Source: Massilia eurypsychrophila (GTDB taxonomy: Bacteria > Pseudomonadota > Gammaproteobacteria > Burkholderiales > Burkholderiaceae_D). From it: a stretch of 64,000 nucleotides of DNA. The stretch spans positions 62,001-126,000 of the forward strand of contig NZ_PDOC01000009.1 in NCBI RefSeq assembly GCF_002760655.1, given 5' to 3'. Positions 9,540 through 19,140 of the stretch are shown in pieces; the stretch's first letter is position 1; the number at the start of each line of letters is the position of its first letter. Both the position numbers and the translations under genes were made by a program. The notes beneath the pieces are model-generated. The model was not told the DNA's origin. It worked only from the letters and a program-made list of their open reading frames with translations, and made no database searches.

Positions 9540-10373
9540 CTATTTCTGGCAATTGACGCAATAAAACGTCGAGCGCTGCCCCTGGACGATGCGGCGGACC
9601 GGGGCGCCACAGTTGCGGCACGGCACTCCTTCACGATCATAGACGAAATACGTCTGTTGGAAATAGCCGGATCGACCATTGACCGCAATAAAATCGCGCA
9701 AGGTGCTGCCGCCCTGGACGATCGCTTCGGCGAGGATTTCGCGGATGGCGACGGCCAGCTTGTCATAGCGGCCACGCGAGATGCGCCCGGCCGCCGTTTT
9801 CGGATTGATGCCGGCCCTGAACAGGCTTTCGCAGGCGTAGATATTGCCAACTCCAACCACCACGTCGCCGGCCAGCAGGAACTGCTTGACCGGCGCGCTG
9901 CGCTTGCGGCTGGCGCGAAACAGCAGTCCGCCCGAAAAGCCGTCTTCCAGCGGCTCGACGCCGAGGCCGCGCAGCAGCAGGTGCGAGTCGAGTTCGCCGT
10001 CGTCGTTCGGATGCCACAGCACCGCCCCGAAGCGGCGCGGATCGTGCAGGCGCAGCACCTGCTGGCCGGCGCCGCTGCCGACCACCAGGTCGAAATGGTC
10101 GTGCTTTTTCAGCTCGGTGCCCGGCGGCAGCACGCGCAGGTGGCCCGACATGCCGAGGTGGATGATCAGGGTGCCGTGGGCGAAATGGATCAGCAGGTAC
10201 TTGCCGCGCCGGCCCACCGACAGGATGCGCTGGCCGGCCAGCAGTGTCGGCAAGGCCGGCGGGAACGGCCAGCGCAGGCCGTCGCGGCGCAGCAGCACGC
10301 TGTCGACCAGCCGGCCTTCGAGATGGGGGGCGACGCCGAGGCGCGTGACTTCGACTTCGGGCAGTTCGGGCAT
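9540..10373 (-). CDS. mutM: Formamidopyrimidine-DNA glycosylase MutM (Fpg)
   Basis: A 277-residue bifunctional glycosylase/AP lyase that removes 8-oxoguanine and formamidopyrimidines from DNA. The N terminus [20 protein letters not shown] carries the catalytic Pro2/Glu3. Later motifs include [26 protein letters not shown] and a C-terminal zinc finger with CRNCG and YCVNC (about residues 249-276). Length matches the family. It is first in a minus-strand operon with the dynamin-like GTPase and mutY, so the two enzymes of the GO repair system share a transcript. It is divergent from the TPR lipoprotein gene across a 100-bp gap that should hold both promoters. Confidence 0.96.
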   Translation of the reverse strand: MPELPEVEVTRLGVAPHLEGRLVDSVLLRRDGLRWPFPPALPTLLAGQRILSVGRRGKYLLIHFAHGTLIIHLGMSGHLRVLPPGTELKKHDHFDLVVGSGAGQQVLRLHDPRRFGAVLWHPNDDGELDSHLLLRGLGVEPLEDGFSGGLLFRASRKRSAPVKQFLLAGDVVVGVGNIYACESLFRAGINPKTAAGRISRGRYDKLAVAIREILAEAIVQGGSTLRDFIAVNGRSGYFQQTYFVYDREGVPCRNCGAPVRRIVQGQRSTFYCVNCQK

Positions 10374-10473
10374 ATCAGTTTCGCAATTTTCTGGACATTA
10401 CGAACGCCGGCACGCACGCGGCGCAAGGGTTGGGCGTAGAATCTGAAATCATTCGTGTCATCCTGGAATTGCC

Positions 10474-12201
10474 TTGAAAAACGCTTTCGCCATTGTAACC
10501 TTCGCCGGCTTGTTGGCCGCGTGCGCGCCGCCGGCGCTGGCCCAGGCGCCGCTCGACGCCCCGGCCGCCGGCGACAAGCTGCCCAACGTCGCCCTGACCA
10601 AAGAGCTGCTGTACGTGCTGATGAGGTCGGAGATCGAATTTCGGGCAGGCAACTGGCAAGCGCCTTACATGACCTTGATGGCGGCGGCGCAGCAAACGCG
10701 CGATCCGCGCCTGGCCCAGCGCGCCGGCGAAATGGCGCAGGCGGCGCGCCAGCCTGAGCAGGCGCTGGCGGCAATTCGCCTGTGGCGTGAACTGGCGCCC
10801 GATTCCGAACCGGCGGCCCAGTACCACCTCGCCTTCATGATCCTGTCGGGCGACCTGGCCGAAGCCGAGCCGATCCTGCGCAAGCGGCTGGCCGACGCGG
10901 CGCCGGCCGAGCGCGGCGTGGCGCTGTTCCAGGCGCAGCAGTTGCTGGTGCGCGCCACCGACAAGGCCGCCGGCGTGGCGATGCTCGAACGGCTGGCCGC
11001 GCCCTACGCCGGCACGCTCGAAGCGCACGTGGTGCTGGCGCAGTCGGCGCAGGCGCGCGGCGCCACCGAACTGGCACTCAAGGAAGCGCGCGCGGCGCTG
11101 GCGCTCAAGCCCGATTCCGAACTGGCCGTGCTCACGCTCGCCCAGGTCACCGAGAACGATGCGGCAATGGCCGCACTGCTGGCGCAGTTCCTCGCCGCCA
11201 ACCCGAAGGCGAGCGAAGTGCGCGCCGCTCACGCCCGCCTGCTGATCAACCGCAAGCAGTTCGACCTGGCGCGCAAGGAATTCCAGTTGCTGCTGAAAGA
11301 CCAGCCGGACGACCTGAACACGCTGTACGCGCTCGGCATCCTGTCGCTGCAGCTGAACGACCAGGCCGGCGGCGAAAAATATTTCCTCCGCTTCGCAGAT
11401 TTGCTGGCCGCCAGCCCCGACAACGAGCGCGACGGCTCGAAAGTGTATGTGCTGCTGTCGCAGCTGGCCGAAGAACGCGGCGACCTGAAGGGCGCGATGC
11501 GCTGGCTGGAAAAGGTCGGCGACGGCGAGCGCGGGGCCTGGTTCAACGCCCAGCTCAAGCGCGCCCAGCTGATCGGCAAGCAAGGCGACACCGCCGGCGC
11601 GCGCCAGCTGCTGGCCGGCGTCGACGCGGCGCAGCCGTCCGAGCAGGCGCAGCTGGTGCTGGCCGAAGGGCAGATACTGCGCGACGCCGGCCAGCAGGAA
11701 CAGGCCTACGCGCTGATGCAGGAGGGCGTCGCCAGGTTCCCCGCCAATCCCGACCTGCTGTACGATTTTGCCTTGCTGGCCGAGAAAACCGGCCGCGTCG
11801 ACGTGATGGAAAAGACCTTGCGCGAAGTGATGGTGCAGGCGCCCGACAACCACCATGCCTACAACGCGCTGGGCTACTCGCTGGCCGAGCGCAACATCCG
11901 CCTGCCCGAAGCGCTGGCGCTGATCGACAAGGCGCTGAAGATGGCGCCGGGCGACCCGTTCATCATGGACAGCATGGGCTGGGTGCACTACCGCCTCGGC
12001 AATCTCGACGAGGCCGAAAAGCTGCTGCGCGCCGCCTACGCCTTGCGCAGCGACCCCGAGATCGCCGTGCACCTGGGTGAAGTGCTGTGGCACAAGGGCA
12101 AAAAGCCCGATGCACTGAAACTGTGGCGCGAAGCGCGCGCCAAGGATCCGAAGAACGACACCCTCAAGAACACGCTGGCGCGCCTGCAGCAGCGCCTGTA
12201 A
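10474..12201 (+). CDS. TPR-repeat exported protein upstream of lolB
   Basis: A 575-residue protein with an N-terminal signal (AIVTFAGLLAACAPPALAQA) containing a possible lipobox LLAAC at Cys17. Signal peptidase I cleavage after ALA is an alternative, so lipidation is not certain. The body is a solenoid of tetratricopeptide repeats, clearest at the C terminus (AYNALGYSLAERNIRLPEA, then MGWVHYRLGNLDEAEKLL and VLWHKGKKPDALKLWREA). The start is a TTG at 10474 with a weak GGA upstream, chosen because it precedes the signal peptide. lolB begins 12 bp after its stop, so the two are an operon. This TPR-lolB-ispE order is common in betaproteobacteria; a role as an envelope assembly scaffold is inference. 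Confidence 0.85.
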   Translation: MKNAFAIVTFAGLLAACAPPALAQAPLDAPAAGDKLPNVALTKELLYVLMRSEIEFRAGNWQAPYMTLMAAAQQTRDPRLAQRAGEMAQAARQPEQALAAIRLWRELAPDSEPAAQYHLAFMILSGDLAEAEPILRKRLADAAPAERGVALFQAQQLLVRATDKAAGVAMLERLAAPYAGTLEAHVVLAQSAQARGATELALKEARAALALKPDSELAVLTLAQVTENDAAMAALLAQFLAANPKASEVRAAHARLLINRKQFDLARKEFQLLLKDQPDDLNTLYALGILSLQLNDQAGGEKYFLRFADLLAASPDNERDGSKVYVLLSQLAEERGDLKGAMRWLEKVGDGERGAWFNAQLKRAQLIGKQGDTAGARQLLAGVDAAQPSEQAQLVLAEGQILRDAGQQEQAYALMQEGVARFPANPDLLYDFALLAEKTGRVDVMEKTLREVMVQAPDNHHAYNALGYSLAERNIRLPEALALIDKALKMAPGDPFIMDSMGWVHYRLGNLDEAEKLLRAAYALRSDPEIAVHLGEVLWHKGKKPDALKLWREARAKDPKNDTLKNTLARLQQRL

Positions 12202-12213
12202 AAAAGAGACGAC

Positions 12214-12819
12214 ATGCCTTCAATAAAACTGTTTGCCGCGGCCCTGTCCGCCGCACTGCTGGCCGCTTGCGCCAGCGTCCCCACCGCCACCCGCACGACG
12301 CCGGCCCAGCAGCAGGGCAGCGCCTACCGCGACGCCTTTGACGCCGCCGGCAAGCTGTCGGTCAAGTACCGCAAGGACGGCAATCCGGAGTCGCTCACCG
12401 GCAGCTTCAACTGGTCGCAAAAGCCTGGCCGCATCGACGTCACCTTGTCCTCGCCGATGGCCACCATCGCCACCATCAGCATCACGCCGCAGTCGGCCAC
12501 CCTGGTGCAGTCCGACAAGGTGCCGCGCGTGGCCAAGGACATCGACACGCTGACGGCGCAAACGCTCGGCTGGTCGCTGCCGGTATCGGGCCTGCGCGAC
12601 TGGCTGCAGGGCTACGCCACCGGCGCCGACGGCAAGCGCTTCGTCGCCACGCCGGCCAACAACACCGTCACCACCAACGACGGCTGGCGCCTGCGCTTCG
12701 TGTCGTGGCAGGACGACAAGGCGGCGCGCCCGCAGCCCAAGCGCATCGACGCCGAACGCATCGCCGCCGCCAGCGCCGACGAACTGGCGATCCGCATCTT
12801 CATCGATCCGCAAGGCTAA
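12214..12819 (+). CDS. lolB: Outer-membrane lipoprotein receptor LolB
   Basis: A 201-residue lipoprotein with signal and lipobox LLAAC (Cys19). LolB takes lipoproteins from periplasmic LolA and inserts them into the outer membrane. Family features visible are the segment GSFNWSQKPGRIDVTLSSP, the LGWSLPVSGLRDWLQG core and the C-terminal WRLRFVSW strand. It lies directly upstream of ispE (stop to GTG start 3 bp), the standard lolB-ispE-tRNA-prs arrangement. Assignment rests on motif and synteny together, since LolB is weakly conserved in sequence. Confidence 0.9.
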   Translation: MPSIKLFAAALSAALLAACASVPTATRTTPAQQQGSAYRDAFDAAGKLSVKYRKDGNPESLTGSFNWSQKPGRIDVTLSSPMATIATISITPQSATLVQSDKVPRVAKDIDTLTAQTLGWSLPVSGLRDWLQGYATGADGKRFVATPANNTVTTNDGWRLRFVSWQDDKAARPQPKRIDAERIAAASADELAIRIFIDPQG

Positions 12820-12822
12820 GCG

Positions 12823-13728
12823 GTGCCGCCCCGTTCGCTACACGATTGCCCGGCGCCGGCCAAGCTCAATCTGTTCTTGCACGTCAACGGCCGCCGTGAC
12901 GACGGCTACCACCTGCTGCAGACGGTGTTCCAGCTGGTCGACCATGGCGACACGCTGCACTTCGATGTGCGCGACGACGGCCAGGTGCGCCGCACCACCG
13001 ACCTGCCCGGCGTGCCGGCCGAACACGACCTGGTGGTGCGCGCGCTGCGCCTGCTGCAGGCAGAGTTCGCGCGCCGCCACGGCCGGCCGGCGCCTGGCCT
13101 CGACGTCGCCATCGACAAGCGCTTGCCGATGGGCGGCGGCCTGGGCGGCGGCTCGTCCGACGCGGCCACCGCCTTGATGGCCGCCAACCACCTGTGGCAG
13201 GCCGGTTTGAACCGCGACGAGCTGATGGCGCTGGGCCTGCCGCTGGGCGCCGACATCCCGTTTTTCATCTTCGGCCAGAACGCCTTTGCCGAGGGCGTCG
13301 GCGAGCGCCTGCAGCCGGTCGACACGGCCGATTGCTGGTACGTGGTGATCGAGCCGGGTGTCGCGGTGCCGACCGCGGCGATTTTTTGCGCCAGGGATTT
13401 GACACGCGACACGAAACCCGTCAGAATAGCGGACTTTTCCAGGCACCTGATGAGTCAGCAAGATCAATTGGGGTTTGGCAAAAACGACTTGCAGGCAGTA
13501 GCGACGCAGTTGTTCCCGCCGGTAGCAGAAGCGGTTGAATGGCTCGGCAGTTACGGCCACGCCAGGATGACCGGCTCGGGATCGTGCGTGTTTAGCGCCT
13601 TTGCCGATGAAGCCGGTGCTACAGCGGTGCTTGCCGTGGTGCCCGGCAAATGGGTGGCGTGGAAGGCGAAATCGCTGGTGCGCCATCCGATGCACGGGCG
13701 GTTGCAAGTTGATGGAGTTATAGAATAG
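12823..13728 (+). CDS. ispE: 4-diphosphocytidyl-2-C-methyl-D-erythritol kinase
   Basis: A 301-residue GHMP kinase of the MEP isoprenoid pathway that phosphorylates CDP-methylerythritol. The N-terminal [20 protein letters not shown], the ATP loop [17 protein letters not shown] (about 103-119) and the C-terminal [14 protein letters not shown] are diagnostic. The start is a GTG 3 bp after the lolB stop. The 3' half (after about 13380) has visibly lower GC than the 5' half, as does the adjacent tRNA region. Followed by tRNA-Gln and prs. Confidence 0.95.
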   Translation: MPPRSLHDCPAPAKLNLFLHVNGRRDDGYHLLQTVFQLVDHGDTLHFDVRDDGQVRRTTDLPGVPAEHDLVVRALRLLQAEFARRHGRPAPGLDVAIDKRLPMGGGLGGGSSDAATALMAANHLWQAGLNRDELMALGLPLGADIPFFIFGQNAFAEGVGERLQPVDTADCWYVVIEPGVAVPTAAIFCARDLTRDTKPVRIADFSRHLMSQQDQLGFGKNDLQAVATQLFPPVAEAVEWLGSYGHARMTGSGSCVFSAFADEAGATAVLAVVPGKWVAWKAKSLVRHPMHGRLQVDGVIE

Positions 13729-13794
13729 AATTTGGCTTGGCGTTAAGTTTGACTGTAAAATACGTTAAATGTAACGGCAAGTAGTCAGTTGCGT

Positions 13795-13871
13795 AGGGGA
13801 ATCGCCAAGCTGGTTAAGGCACTGGATTTTGATTCCAGCATACCAAGGTTCGAATCCTTGTTCCCCTGCCA
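13795..13871 (+). tRNA. glnX: tRNA-Gln (anticodon TTG)
   Basis: A complete cloverleaf can be drawn. The acceptor stem AGGGGAA (13795-13801) pairs with TTCCCCT (13861-13867), followed by discriminator G and an encoded CCA. The anticodon stem CTGGA/TCCAG holds the loop TTTTGAT with anticodon TTG. The T arm is CAAGG-TTCGAAT-CCTTG. A TTGACT box about 46 bp upstream (13749-13754) may be the -35 element. The tRNA lies between ispE and prs, its usual place in betaproteobacteria. Confidence 0.97.
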
Positions 13872-14009
13872 TTCGTTTTACTGCCTGTCGATGCGATTTT
13901 CAGCGTCCAGCCGGTGAACTCGATGGACTCGCTCTCGCGGGTCATCTTTAGCATAGCGTCAGTTACGACTGGCGTCTTTCAAGAATCAACGCTTCTCTTT
14001 GGGACTCCC

Positions 14010-14960
14010 ATGGCTTACGAAAACCTGATGGTTTTTACCGGCAACGCTAACCCGGCGCTGGCAGAAGGAGTCGCAAAAAATCTCGGCATCCCGCTTGGCA
14101 AGGCAAACGTTTCGAAGTTTTCGGACGGCGAAGTGATGGTCGAAATTAACGAAAACGTCCGCGGTAAAGACGTCTTCGTGCTGCAGTCGACCTGCAACCC
14201 GACCAATGACAACCTGATGGAACTGATCCTGATGGTCGACGCCCTGAAACGCGCTTCGGCCGGCCGCATCACCGCCGCCATCCCGTATTTCGGTTATGCC
14301 CGCCAGGACCGCCGTCCGCGTTCGGCGCGCGTGGCCATCTCGGCCAAGGTCGTCGCCAACATGCTCGAAGAAGCCGGCGTCGAGCGCGTCCTGATCATGG
14401 ACCTGCACGCCGACCAGATCCAGGGCTTCTTCGATATCCCGGTCGACAATATTTACGCGTCGCCGATCCTGCTGGGCGACCTGCAGAAAAAGAATTACGA
14501 CGACCTGCTGGTGGTCTCGCCCGACGTCGGCGGCGTGGTGCGCGCCCGCGCGCTGGCCAAGCGCCTCGGTTGCGACCTGGCCATCATCGACAAGCGCCGC
14601 CCGAAGGCGAACGTGTCGGAAGTGATGAACATCATCGGTGAAGTCGAAGGCCGCAACTGCGTCATCATGGACGACATGGTCGACACCGCCGGCACCCTGA
14701 CCAAGGCGGCCGAAGTGTTGAAAGAGCGCGGCGCCAAGAAAGTTGTCGCGTACTGTACCCACCCGGTGCTGTCGGGCCCGGCGATCGAGCGCATTGCCGC
14801 CTCGCCGCTTGACGAGCTGGTCGTTACCGACACCATTCCACTGTCGGCCGCGGCCCTCAGCTGCAGCAAGATTCGCCAACTGACGTGCGCGCCGCTGCTG
14901 GCCGAGACGTTCAAGCGCATCAGCAAGGGCGACTCGGTGATGTCGCTGTTTATCGATTAA
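14010..14960 (+). CDS. prs: Ribose-phosphate pyrophosphokinase (PRPP synthetase)
   Basis: A 316-residue enzyme that makes PRPP from ribose-5-phosphate and ATP for purine, pyrimidine, His, Trp and NAD synthesis. The catalytic region [23 protein letters not shown] and the PRPP loop [17 protein letters not shown] (about 219-235) are all present. The start MAYENLMVF was chosen over an upstream in-frame start at 13914, because this matches the family N terminus and length. Followed after a 192-bp leader by rplY. Confidence 0.97.
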   Translation: MAYENLMVFTGNANPALAEGVAKNLGIPLGKANVSKFSDGEVMVEINENVRGKDVFVLQSTCNPTNDNLMELILMVDALKRASAGRITAAIPYFGYARQDRRPRSARVAISAKVVANMLEEAGVERVLIMDLHADQIQGFFDIPVDNIYASPILLGDLQKKNYDDLLVVSPDVGGVVRARALAKRLGCDLAIIDKRRPKANVSEVMNIIGEVEGRNCVIMDDMVDTAGTLTKAAEVLKERGAKKVVAYCTHPVLSGPAIERIAASPLDELVVTDTIPLSAAALSCSKIRQLTCAPLLAETFKRISKGDSVMSLFID

Positions 14961-15049
14961 ATAGCAGCGCGCTGTTTCACGCTGCGTCCCGCGGCGCACT
15001 GGCAAACCAGCCGGTGCGCCGTTGGCGTTTTCAGAATTTGCAGTTTTAA

Positions 15050-15120
15050 CCTTTTTCTCGGGTGCGTTTGTTGCACCCGATTCGGAAGACCCCTGGTCGC
15101 GGGGGCCTTCACACCGCGGG
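15050..15120 (+). promoter_or_regulatory. Structured leader upstream of rplY
   Basis: Between prs and rplY a 7-bp perfect hairpin (CGGGTGC 15059-15065 with GCACCCG 15073-15079) is followed by a second GC-rich hairpin (CCCC/GGGG near 15091-15106). No T-run follows, so these are not simple terminators. bL25 leaders with autoregulatory function have been described in gammaproteobacteria; a similar role here is only a suggestion. Confidence 0.35.
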
Positions 15121-15152
15121 GCAATCAAGCCTCGCACTTTTTGGAGCAACAC

Positions 15153-15803
15153 ATGAAAGTTATCGCATTCAATCGCACTTTGCAGGGGTCCGGAGCGAGC
15201 CGCCGCCTGCGCACTTCCGGCCAGACGCCTGGCATCATCTACGGTGGCACCGAAGCCCCGGTCATGATCTCGCTGGACGGCAACGCGCTGTACCACGCGC
15301 TGAAAAAAGAAGCGTTCCACGGTTCGGTCCTCGACCTCGAAATCGACGGTGCCACCCAGGCTGTCATGCTGCGCGACTTCCAGATGCACGCGTACAAGCA
15401 GCTGGTCATGCACGCTGACTTCCAGCGCGTCGATGCCAAGAGCAAAGTCCACACCAAGGTCACGCTGCACTTCGTCAACGCCGACGTCTCGCCAGCTGTC
15501 AAGCTGCACGGCGCCATCGTTTCGCACGTGCTGGCCGAGCTGGAAATCACCTGCCTGCCAGGCGACCTGCCTGAGTTCATCGAAGTCGACTTGGCCAACA
15601 TCGACGTCGGCCATTCGATCCACGTTGCTGACCTGACCATGCCTAAGGGCGTGACCGCGATCACCCACGGTTCGAACCTGACCGTCGCTACCGCTGCCGT
15701 GCCGGCTGGCCACGTTGCCGCCGACGCGCTCGAGAGCGCTGCTGCTGCAGCTGCTTCGGAAGCCGACGCAGCCGCCAAGGGCGCTGCCAAGCCAAAGAAG
15801 TAA
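15153..15803 (+). CDS. rplY: 50S ribosomal protein L25/general stress protein Ctc
   Basis: A 216-residue long-form bL25 (CTC/TL5 type), which binds 5S rRNA in the 50S subunit. The N-terminal L25 domain (about 1-92) shows [18 protein letters not shown] and [16 protein letters not shown]. The C-terminal CTC domain (about 100-190) shows [25 protein letters not shown] low-complexity Ala/Lys tail ends the protein. The ATG at 15153 has GGAG 7 bp upstream. A strong terminator follows, so the gene ends its own transcription unit before pth. Confidence 0.96.
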   Translation: MKVIAFNRTLQGSGASRRLRTSGQTPGIIYGGTEAPVMISLDGNALYHALKKEAFHGSVLDLEIDGATQAVMLRDFQMHAYKQLVMHADFQRVDAKSKVHTKVTLHFVNADVSPAVKLHGAIVSHVLAELEITCLPGDLPEFIEVDLANIDVGHSIHVADLTMPKGVTAITHGSNLTVATAAVPAGHVAADALESAAAAAASEADAAAKGAAKPKK

Positions 15804-15821
15804 TTCTTTAGCTTACGCTGC

Positions 15822-15858
15822 AAAAAAACCCGCCGGCTCGCGCCTGGCGGGTTTTTTT
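15822..15858 (+). terminator. Rho-independent terminator after rplY
   Basis: Stem AACCCGCC (15827-15834) pairs with GGCGGGTT (15846-15853) across an 11-base loop and is followed by a T-run to 15858. An A-run precedes it, so it may also work in the reverse direction. Confidence 0.92.
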
Positions 15859-15904
15859 CTGTCCAATTTCCCGGATAATCACGTTTTCCTTCGGCTCGCT
15901 CATT

Positions 15905-16489
15905 ATGTCCATACGCCTCATCGTCGGCCTCGGCAATCCCGGCCCCGAATACGAACAGACCCGCCACAACGCCGGCTTCTGGCTGGTCGACAACCTTGCC
16001 AACAGCCTGCCTGGCTGCCGCCTGCAGCGCGAAGCGCGCTTCAACGGCATGGTCGCCAAGACCATGGTCGGCGGCAACGAGCTATGGCTGCTCGAGCCGC
16101 TGACGTTCATGAACCGCTCCGGCCTGTCGGTTGGCCAGCTGGCGCGTTTTTACAAGATCGAGCCAAGTGAAGTGCTGGTCGTCCACGACGAGCTGGACCT
16201 GGCGCCCGGCATCGTCAAGATGAAGAAGGGTGGCGGCGCGGGCGGCCACAACGGCATCAAGGACATCACTGCCGCGCTCGGCACGCAGGATTACTGGCGG
16301 CTGCGGCTCGGCATTGGCCATCCGCGCAGCCTCAACTCCCAGCAGCAGGTGGCCGACTACGTGCTGCACCGGCCGCGCAAGGAAGAGCAGGTCTTGATTG
16401 AGGAATCGATCGAAAAGAGCCTGCGCGTGCTGCCGCTGCTATTTGAGGGGAAGTTCGACACGGCGACAATGCAGCTGCACACCGCCTGA
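15905..16489 (+). CDS. pth: Peptidyl-tRNA hydrolase
   Basis: A 194-residue enzyme that frees tRNA from prematurely released peptidyl-tRNA. The catalytic His is in [11 protein letters not shown] (His21); the substrate-binding Asn is in PLTFMNRSG and the catalytic Asp in [20 protein letters not shown] is the family signature. Length is normal. It follows rplY after a terminator, the usual rplY-pth neighbourhood. Downstream is a tandem repeat array. Confidence 0.97.
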   Translation: MSIRLIVGLGNPGPEYEQTRHNAGFWLVDNLANSLPGCRLQREARFNGMVAKTMVGGNELWLLEPLTFMNRSGLSVGQLARFYKIEPSEVLVVHDELDLAPGIVKMKKGGGAGGHNGIKDITAALGTQDYWRLRLGIGHPRSLNSQQQVADYVLHRPRKEEQVLIEESIEKSLRVLPLLFEGKFDTATMQLHTA

Positions 16490-16513
16490 AACACCCCTTC
16501 TTCCACCGAGGTC

Positions 16514-16699
16514 TCCACCGGGGTCAGTGCCGGCAATCGTACACGAGCTCAGGGTCTCCACCGGGGTCAGTGCCGGCAATCGTCCACGAGCTCAGCACTT
16601 CCACCGGGGTCAGTGCCGGCAATCGTACACGAGCTCAGCACTAGTGGATCAATTGCGGCCGAGGCCGTGTTCCATTGCCGGCACTGACCCCGCGGTGGA
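16514..16699. repeat. Three 43-bp tandem repeats plus an inverted copy
   Basis: A 39-base unit beginning TCCACCGGGGTCAGTGCCGG occurs at 16514-16552, 16557-16595 and 16600-16638, period 43, with almost no mismatches. A fourth copy of its first 26 bases lies in inverted orientation at 16674-16699 (rc TCCACCGCGGGGTCAGTGCC). The array fills the 259-bp gap between pth and the patatin gene. There are no distinct spacers, so it is not CRISPR. A large hairpin between the direct and inverted copies is possible. Confidence 0.9.
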
Positions 16700-16748
16700 G
16701 GTAGGGCAATGGCTGACATATGCGCAGCCTTCCTGCGATAATTCGGCG

Positions 16749-17831
16749 ATGAGTTCTCTTAGTTACCACGCTGGGCCGATTGCCATGGAGCGATTGCGCT
16801 CGCACGGCTTGCGCGCGGCCGACATTGGCGTCATCCCAGCCGCCGCCGGCGGACCGAAAGGCTTGATCTTCCAGGCGCTTGACCAATACCTGTTCGGCGA
16901 CTGGCTCGCCGCCGCGCCGCGCCAGCGCACGCTGATTGGATCGTCGATCGGCGCGTGGCGCATGGCCGCCGCCTGCCAGGCTGATCCGGTTGAAGCGTTC
17001 GCCCGGCTAGGCAAGCTCTATTGTGCCCAGCGTTACACTGCCAAGCCGTCACAGCAAGAAATCGACGGCGTCTGCCGGCAATTGCTGAGCGACTTCGTCA
17101 TCGGCCACGAAAACGACATACTGAATCATCCTCACCATCGCCTGAATCTGCTGGCGGTGCGCGGCCTCGGCACACTCGCCGCGCCGCAAGGCCGCGGCGC
17201 CGAGATGCGCGGTTTTGCCGCCGCCGCGCTGCGCAACCTGGCGTCGCGCGAACGGCTCGCCGGCATGATGGAACGGGTCGTCGTCGGCGACGAGCGCGAC
17301 AACTCGGCCTGGCTGCGCGAACGCTTCGACGGCTTTACGACCCACTTCGCGCCGCTGTCAACAGGCAACCTGGCCAGCGCCTTGCTGGCGTCGGGCAGCT
17401 TGCCGTTGGTGATGCAGCCGGTGCGCTCCCTGGCCGGCGCCCCGCCGGGTCACTACTGGGACGGCGGCATCATCGACTACCACCTGGCGCTGCCGTACTC
17501 GCGCAAGGAAGGCCAGCTGGTGCTCTATCCGCATTTCAGCGAGCATGTCGTGCCCGGCTGGCTCGACAAGGCGATGCCATGGCGGCGCGCCGCCCGCGGG
17601 CCCCACCGCAGCTGGCTCGACAACGTCATCATTGTCGCGCCCACCAAGCAGTTCCTGCGCAGCCTGCCGCGCGGCAAGCTGCCTGACCGCAAGGATTTCA
17701 CGTACTACGGCCTCGACCATGACGAGCGCATCCGCAACTGGCGCCAGGCAATCGGCGAAGGGCAGCGCCTGCGCGACGAATTCGCCGAGTTCGCCGAGCG
17801 GCCGGACCTGACGCAAATCCAGCCGATCTGA
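16749..17831 (+). CDS. Patatin-like phospholipase
   Basis: A 360-residue protein with the patatin lipase arrangement: oxyanion loop AAGGPKGL (residues 32-39), nucleophile elbow LIGSSIGAWR (Ser66) and the Asp of the catalytic dyad in DGGIIDYH (about 238). Patatin-like enzymes hydrolyse phospholipids or neutral lipids. No signal peptide or membrane helix was seen, so it is probably cytoplasmic. The ATG at 16749 gives MSSLSYHAGP; longer upstream frames would translate the repeat array and are less likely. A CCCGCC/GGGCGGG hairpin follows the stop. Substrate unknown. Confidence 0.85.
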   Translation: MSSLSYHAGPIAMERLRSHGLRAADIGVIPAAAGGPKGLIFQALDQYLFGDWLAAAPRQRTLIGSSIGAWRMAAACQADPVEAFARLGKLYCAQRYTAKPSQQEIDGVCRQLLSDFVIGHENDILNHPHHRLNLLAVRGLGTLAAPQGRGAEMRGFAAAALRNLASRERLAGMMERVVVGDERDNSAWLRERFDGFTTHFAPLSTGNLASALLASGSLPLVMQPVRSLAGAPPGHYWDGGIIDYHLALPYSRKEGQLVLYPHFSEHVVPGWLDKAMPWRRAARGPHRSWLDNVIIVAPTKQFLRSLPRGKLPDRKDFTYYGLDHDERIRNWRQAIGEGQRLRDEFAEFAERPDLTQIQPI

Positions 17832-17958
17832 CCCGCCTGCAGGGCGGGGCCACTGTGGTCATTTTTGCGGCAGATAGCGCCATCCAAGGGTACAATGATG
17901 GGTTTTGGGGAATGCCGCGCCTGCGCGCCCCTCGTCCACCGAATTAGAAAGTTTTCCC

Positions 17959-19050
17959 ATGAGTCTCCAATGCGGCATCGTCGGCCTGCCTAACGTCGGC
18001 AAGTCCACCCTTTTCAATGCGCTGACCAAGGCCGGCATCCCGGCCGAGAACTATCCGTTTTGCACCATCGAGCCGAACGTCGGCGTCGTCGAAGTGCCGG
18101 ATCCGCGCATGGACGCGCTGGCCGCAATCGTCAAGCCTGAGCGCATGGTCAATGCCATCGTCGAGTTTGTCGACATCGCCGGCCTGGTGGCGGGCGCCTC
18201 GAAGGGCGAGGGCCTGGGCAACCAGTTCCTGTCGCATATCCGCGAGACCGACGCCATCGTCAACGTGGTGCGCTGCTTCGAAGACGACAACGTGATCCAC
18301 GTCGCCGGCAAGATCAGCCCGCTCGACGACATCGAAGTGATCCAGACCGAGCTGGCGCTGGCCGATATGGCCGCCGTCGAAAAGGCGATCCACCGCGAGA
18401 ACAAGAAAGCGCGCTCCGGCGACAAGGATGCCGCCAAGCTGGTCGCGCTGTGCGAACGCCTGATGCCGCACCTGGACCAGGGTAAACCGGTACGCACGAT
18501 GGGCCTCGACGCCGACGACATGGCGCTGATCAAGACGCTGTGCCTGATCACCGCCAAGCCGGCGATGTTCGTCGCCAACGTCTCCGACACGGGCTTTACC
18601 AACAACCCGCTGCTCGACCAGCTGACCGCGTATGCCAAGGCGCAGAACGCGCCGATCGTTGCCATCTGCGCCTCGATCGAGTCCGAAATCGCCGACCTCG
18701 ACGACGAAGACAAGGGCGCCTTCCTGAGCGACATGGGCATGCAGGAGCCGGGCCTCGACCGCCTGATCCGCGCCGCCTACGAGCTGCTCGGCCTGCAGAC
18801 CTACTTCACCGCCGGCGTGAAGGAAGTGCGCGCCTGGACCATCCACGTCGGCGACACCGCCCCGCAGGCGGCCGGCGTCATCCACACCGACTTCGAACGC
18901 GGCTTCATCCGTGCGCAGACCATCGCCTACGACGACTTCATCGCCTACAAGGGCGAAGCCGGCGCCAAGGAAGCGGGCAAGATGCGCGCCGAGGGCAAGG
19001 AATACGTCGTCAAGGACGGCGACGTGCTCAACTTCCTGTTCAACGTCTAA
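17959..19050 (+). CDS. ychF: Ribosome-binding ATPase YchF
   Basis: A 363-residue Obg-family protein that hydrolyses ATP and binds ribosomes, with a role in translation and the oxidative stress response. P-loop GLPNVGKST is at residues 9-17, G3 is [20 protein letters not shown], and the TGS domain is at the C terminus ([19 protein letters not shown] to the end). Length equals the E. coli protein. A TACAAT -10-like box lies at 17891-17896 upstream; no clear -35 was found. A terminator follows. Confidence 0.96.
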   Translation: MSLQCGIVGLPNVGKSTLFNALTKAGIPAENYPFCTIEPNVGVVEVPDPRMDALAAIVKPERMVNAIVEFVDIAGLVAGASKGEGLGNQFLSHIRETDAIVNVVRCFEDDNVIHVAGKISPLDDIEVIQTELALADMAAVEKAIHRENKKARSGDKDAAKLVALCERLMPHLDQGKPVRTMGLDADDMALIKTLCLITAKPAMFVANVSDTGFTNNPLLDQLTAYAKAQNAPIVAICASIESEIADLDDEDKGAFLSDMGMQEPGLDRLIRAAYELLGLQTYFTAGVKEVRAWTIHVGDTAPQAAGVIHTDFERGFIRAQTIAYDDFIAYKGEAGAKEAGKMRAEGKEYVVKDGDVLNFLFNV

Positions 19051-19090
19051 CTGCTGAACCGGCTTACCGCGCATTAAGGCGGGCAACAAG

Positions 19091-19126
19091 AACCCCATGC
19101 ATCTTCGTGATGATGGGGTTTTTTTA
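19091..19126 (+). terminator. Rho-independent terminator after ychF
   Basis: AACCCCAT (19091-19098) pairs with ATGGGGTT (19113-19120) and is followed by a run of T to 19125. It ends 15 bp before the next start codon. Confidence 0.9.
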
Positions 19127-19140
19127 AAAGAAAAAGATCC

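Noticed and set aside
16631-16664. Polylinker-like run with SacI, SpeI, MfeI and EagI-type sites
   Set aside because: Looks like a cloning site at first sight, but the surrounding sequence is natural repeat DNA and no vector backbone follows. Probably chance.
16514-16699. Possible CRISPR array
   Set aside because: Units are directly joined with only four bases between them; there are no unique spacers of normal length and no cas genes.
16398-16748. Extended start of the patatin-like protein
   Set aside because: It would translate the end of pth in another frame and the repeat array; ATG 16749 fits the conserved N terminus.
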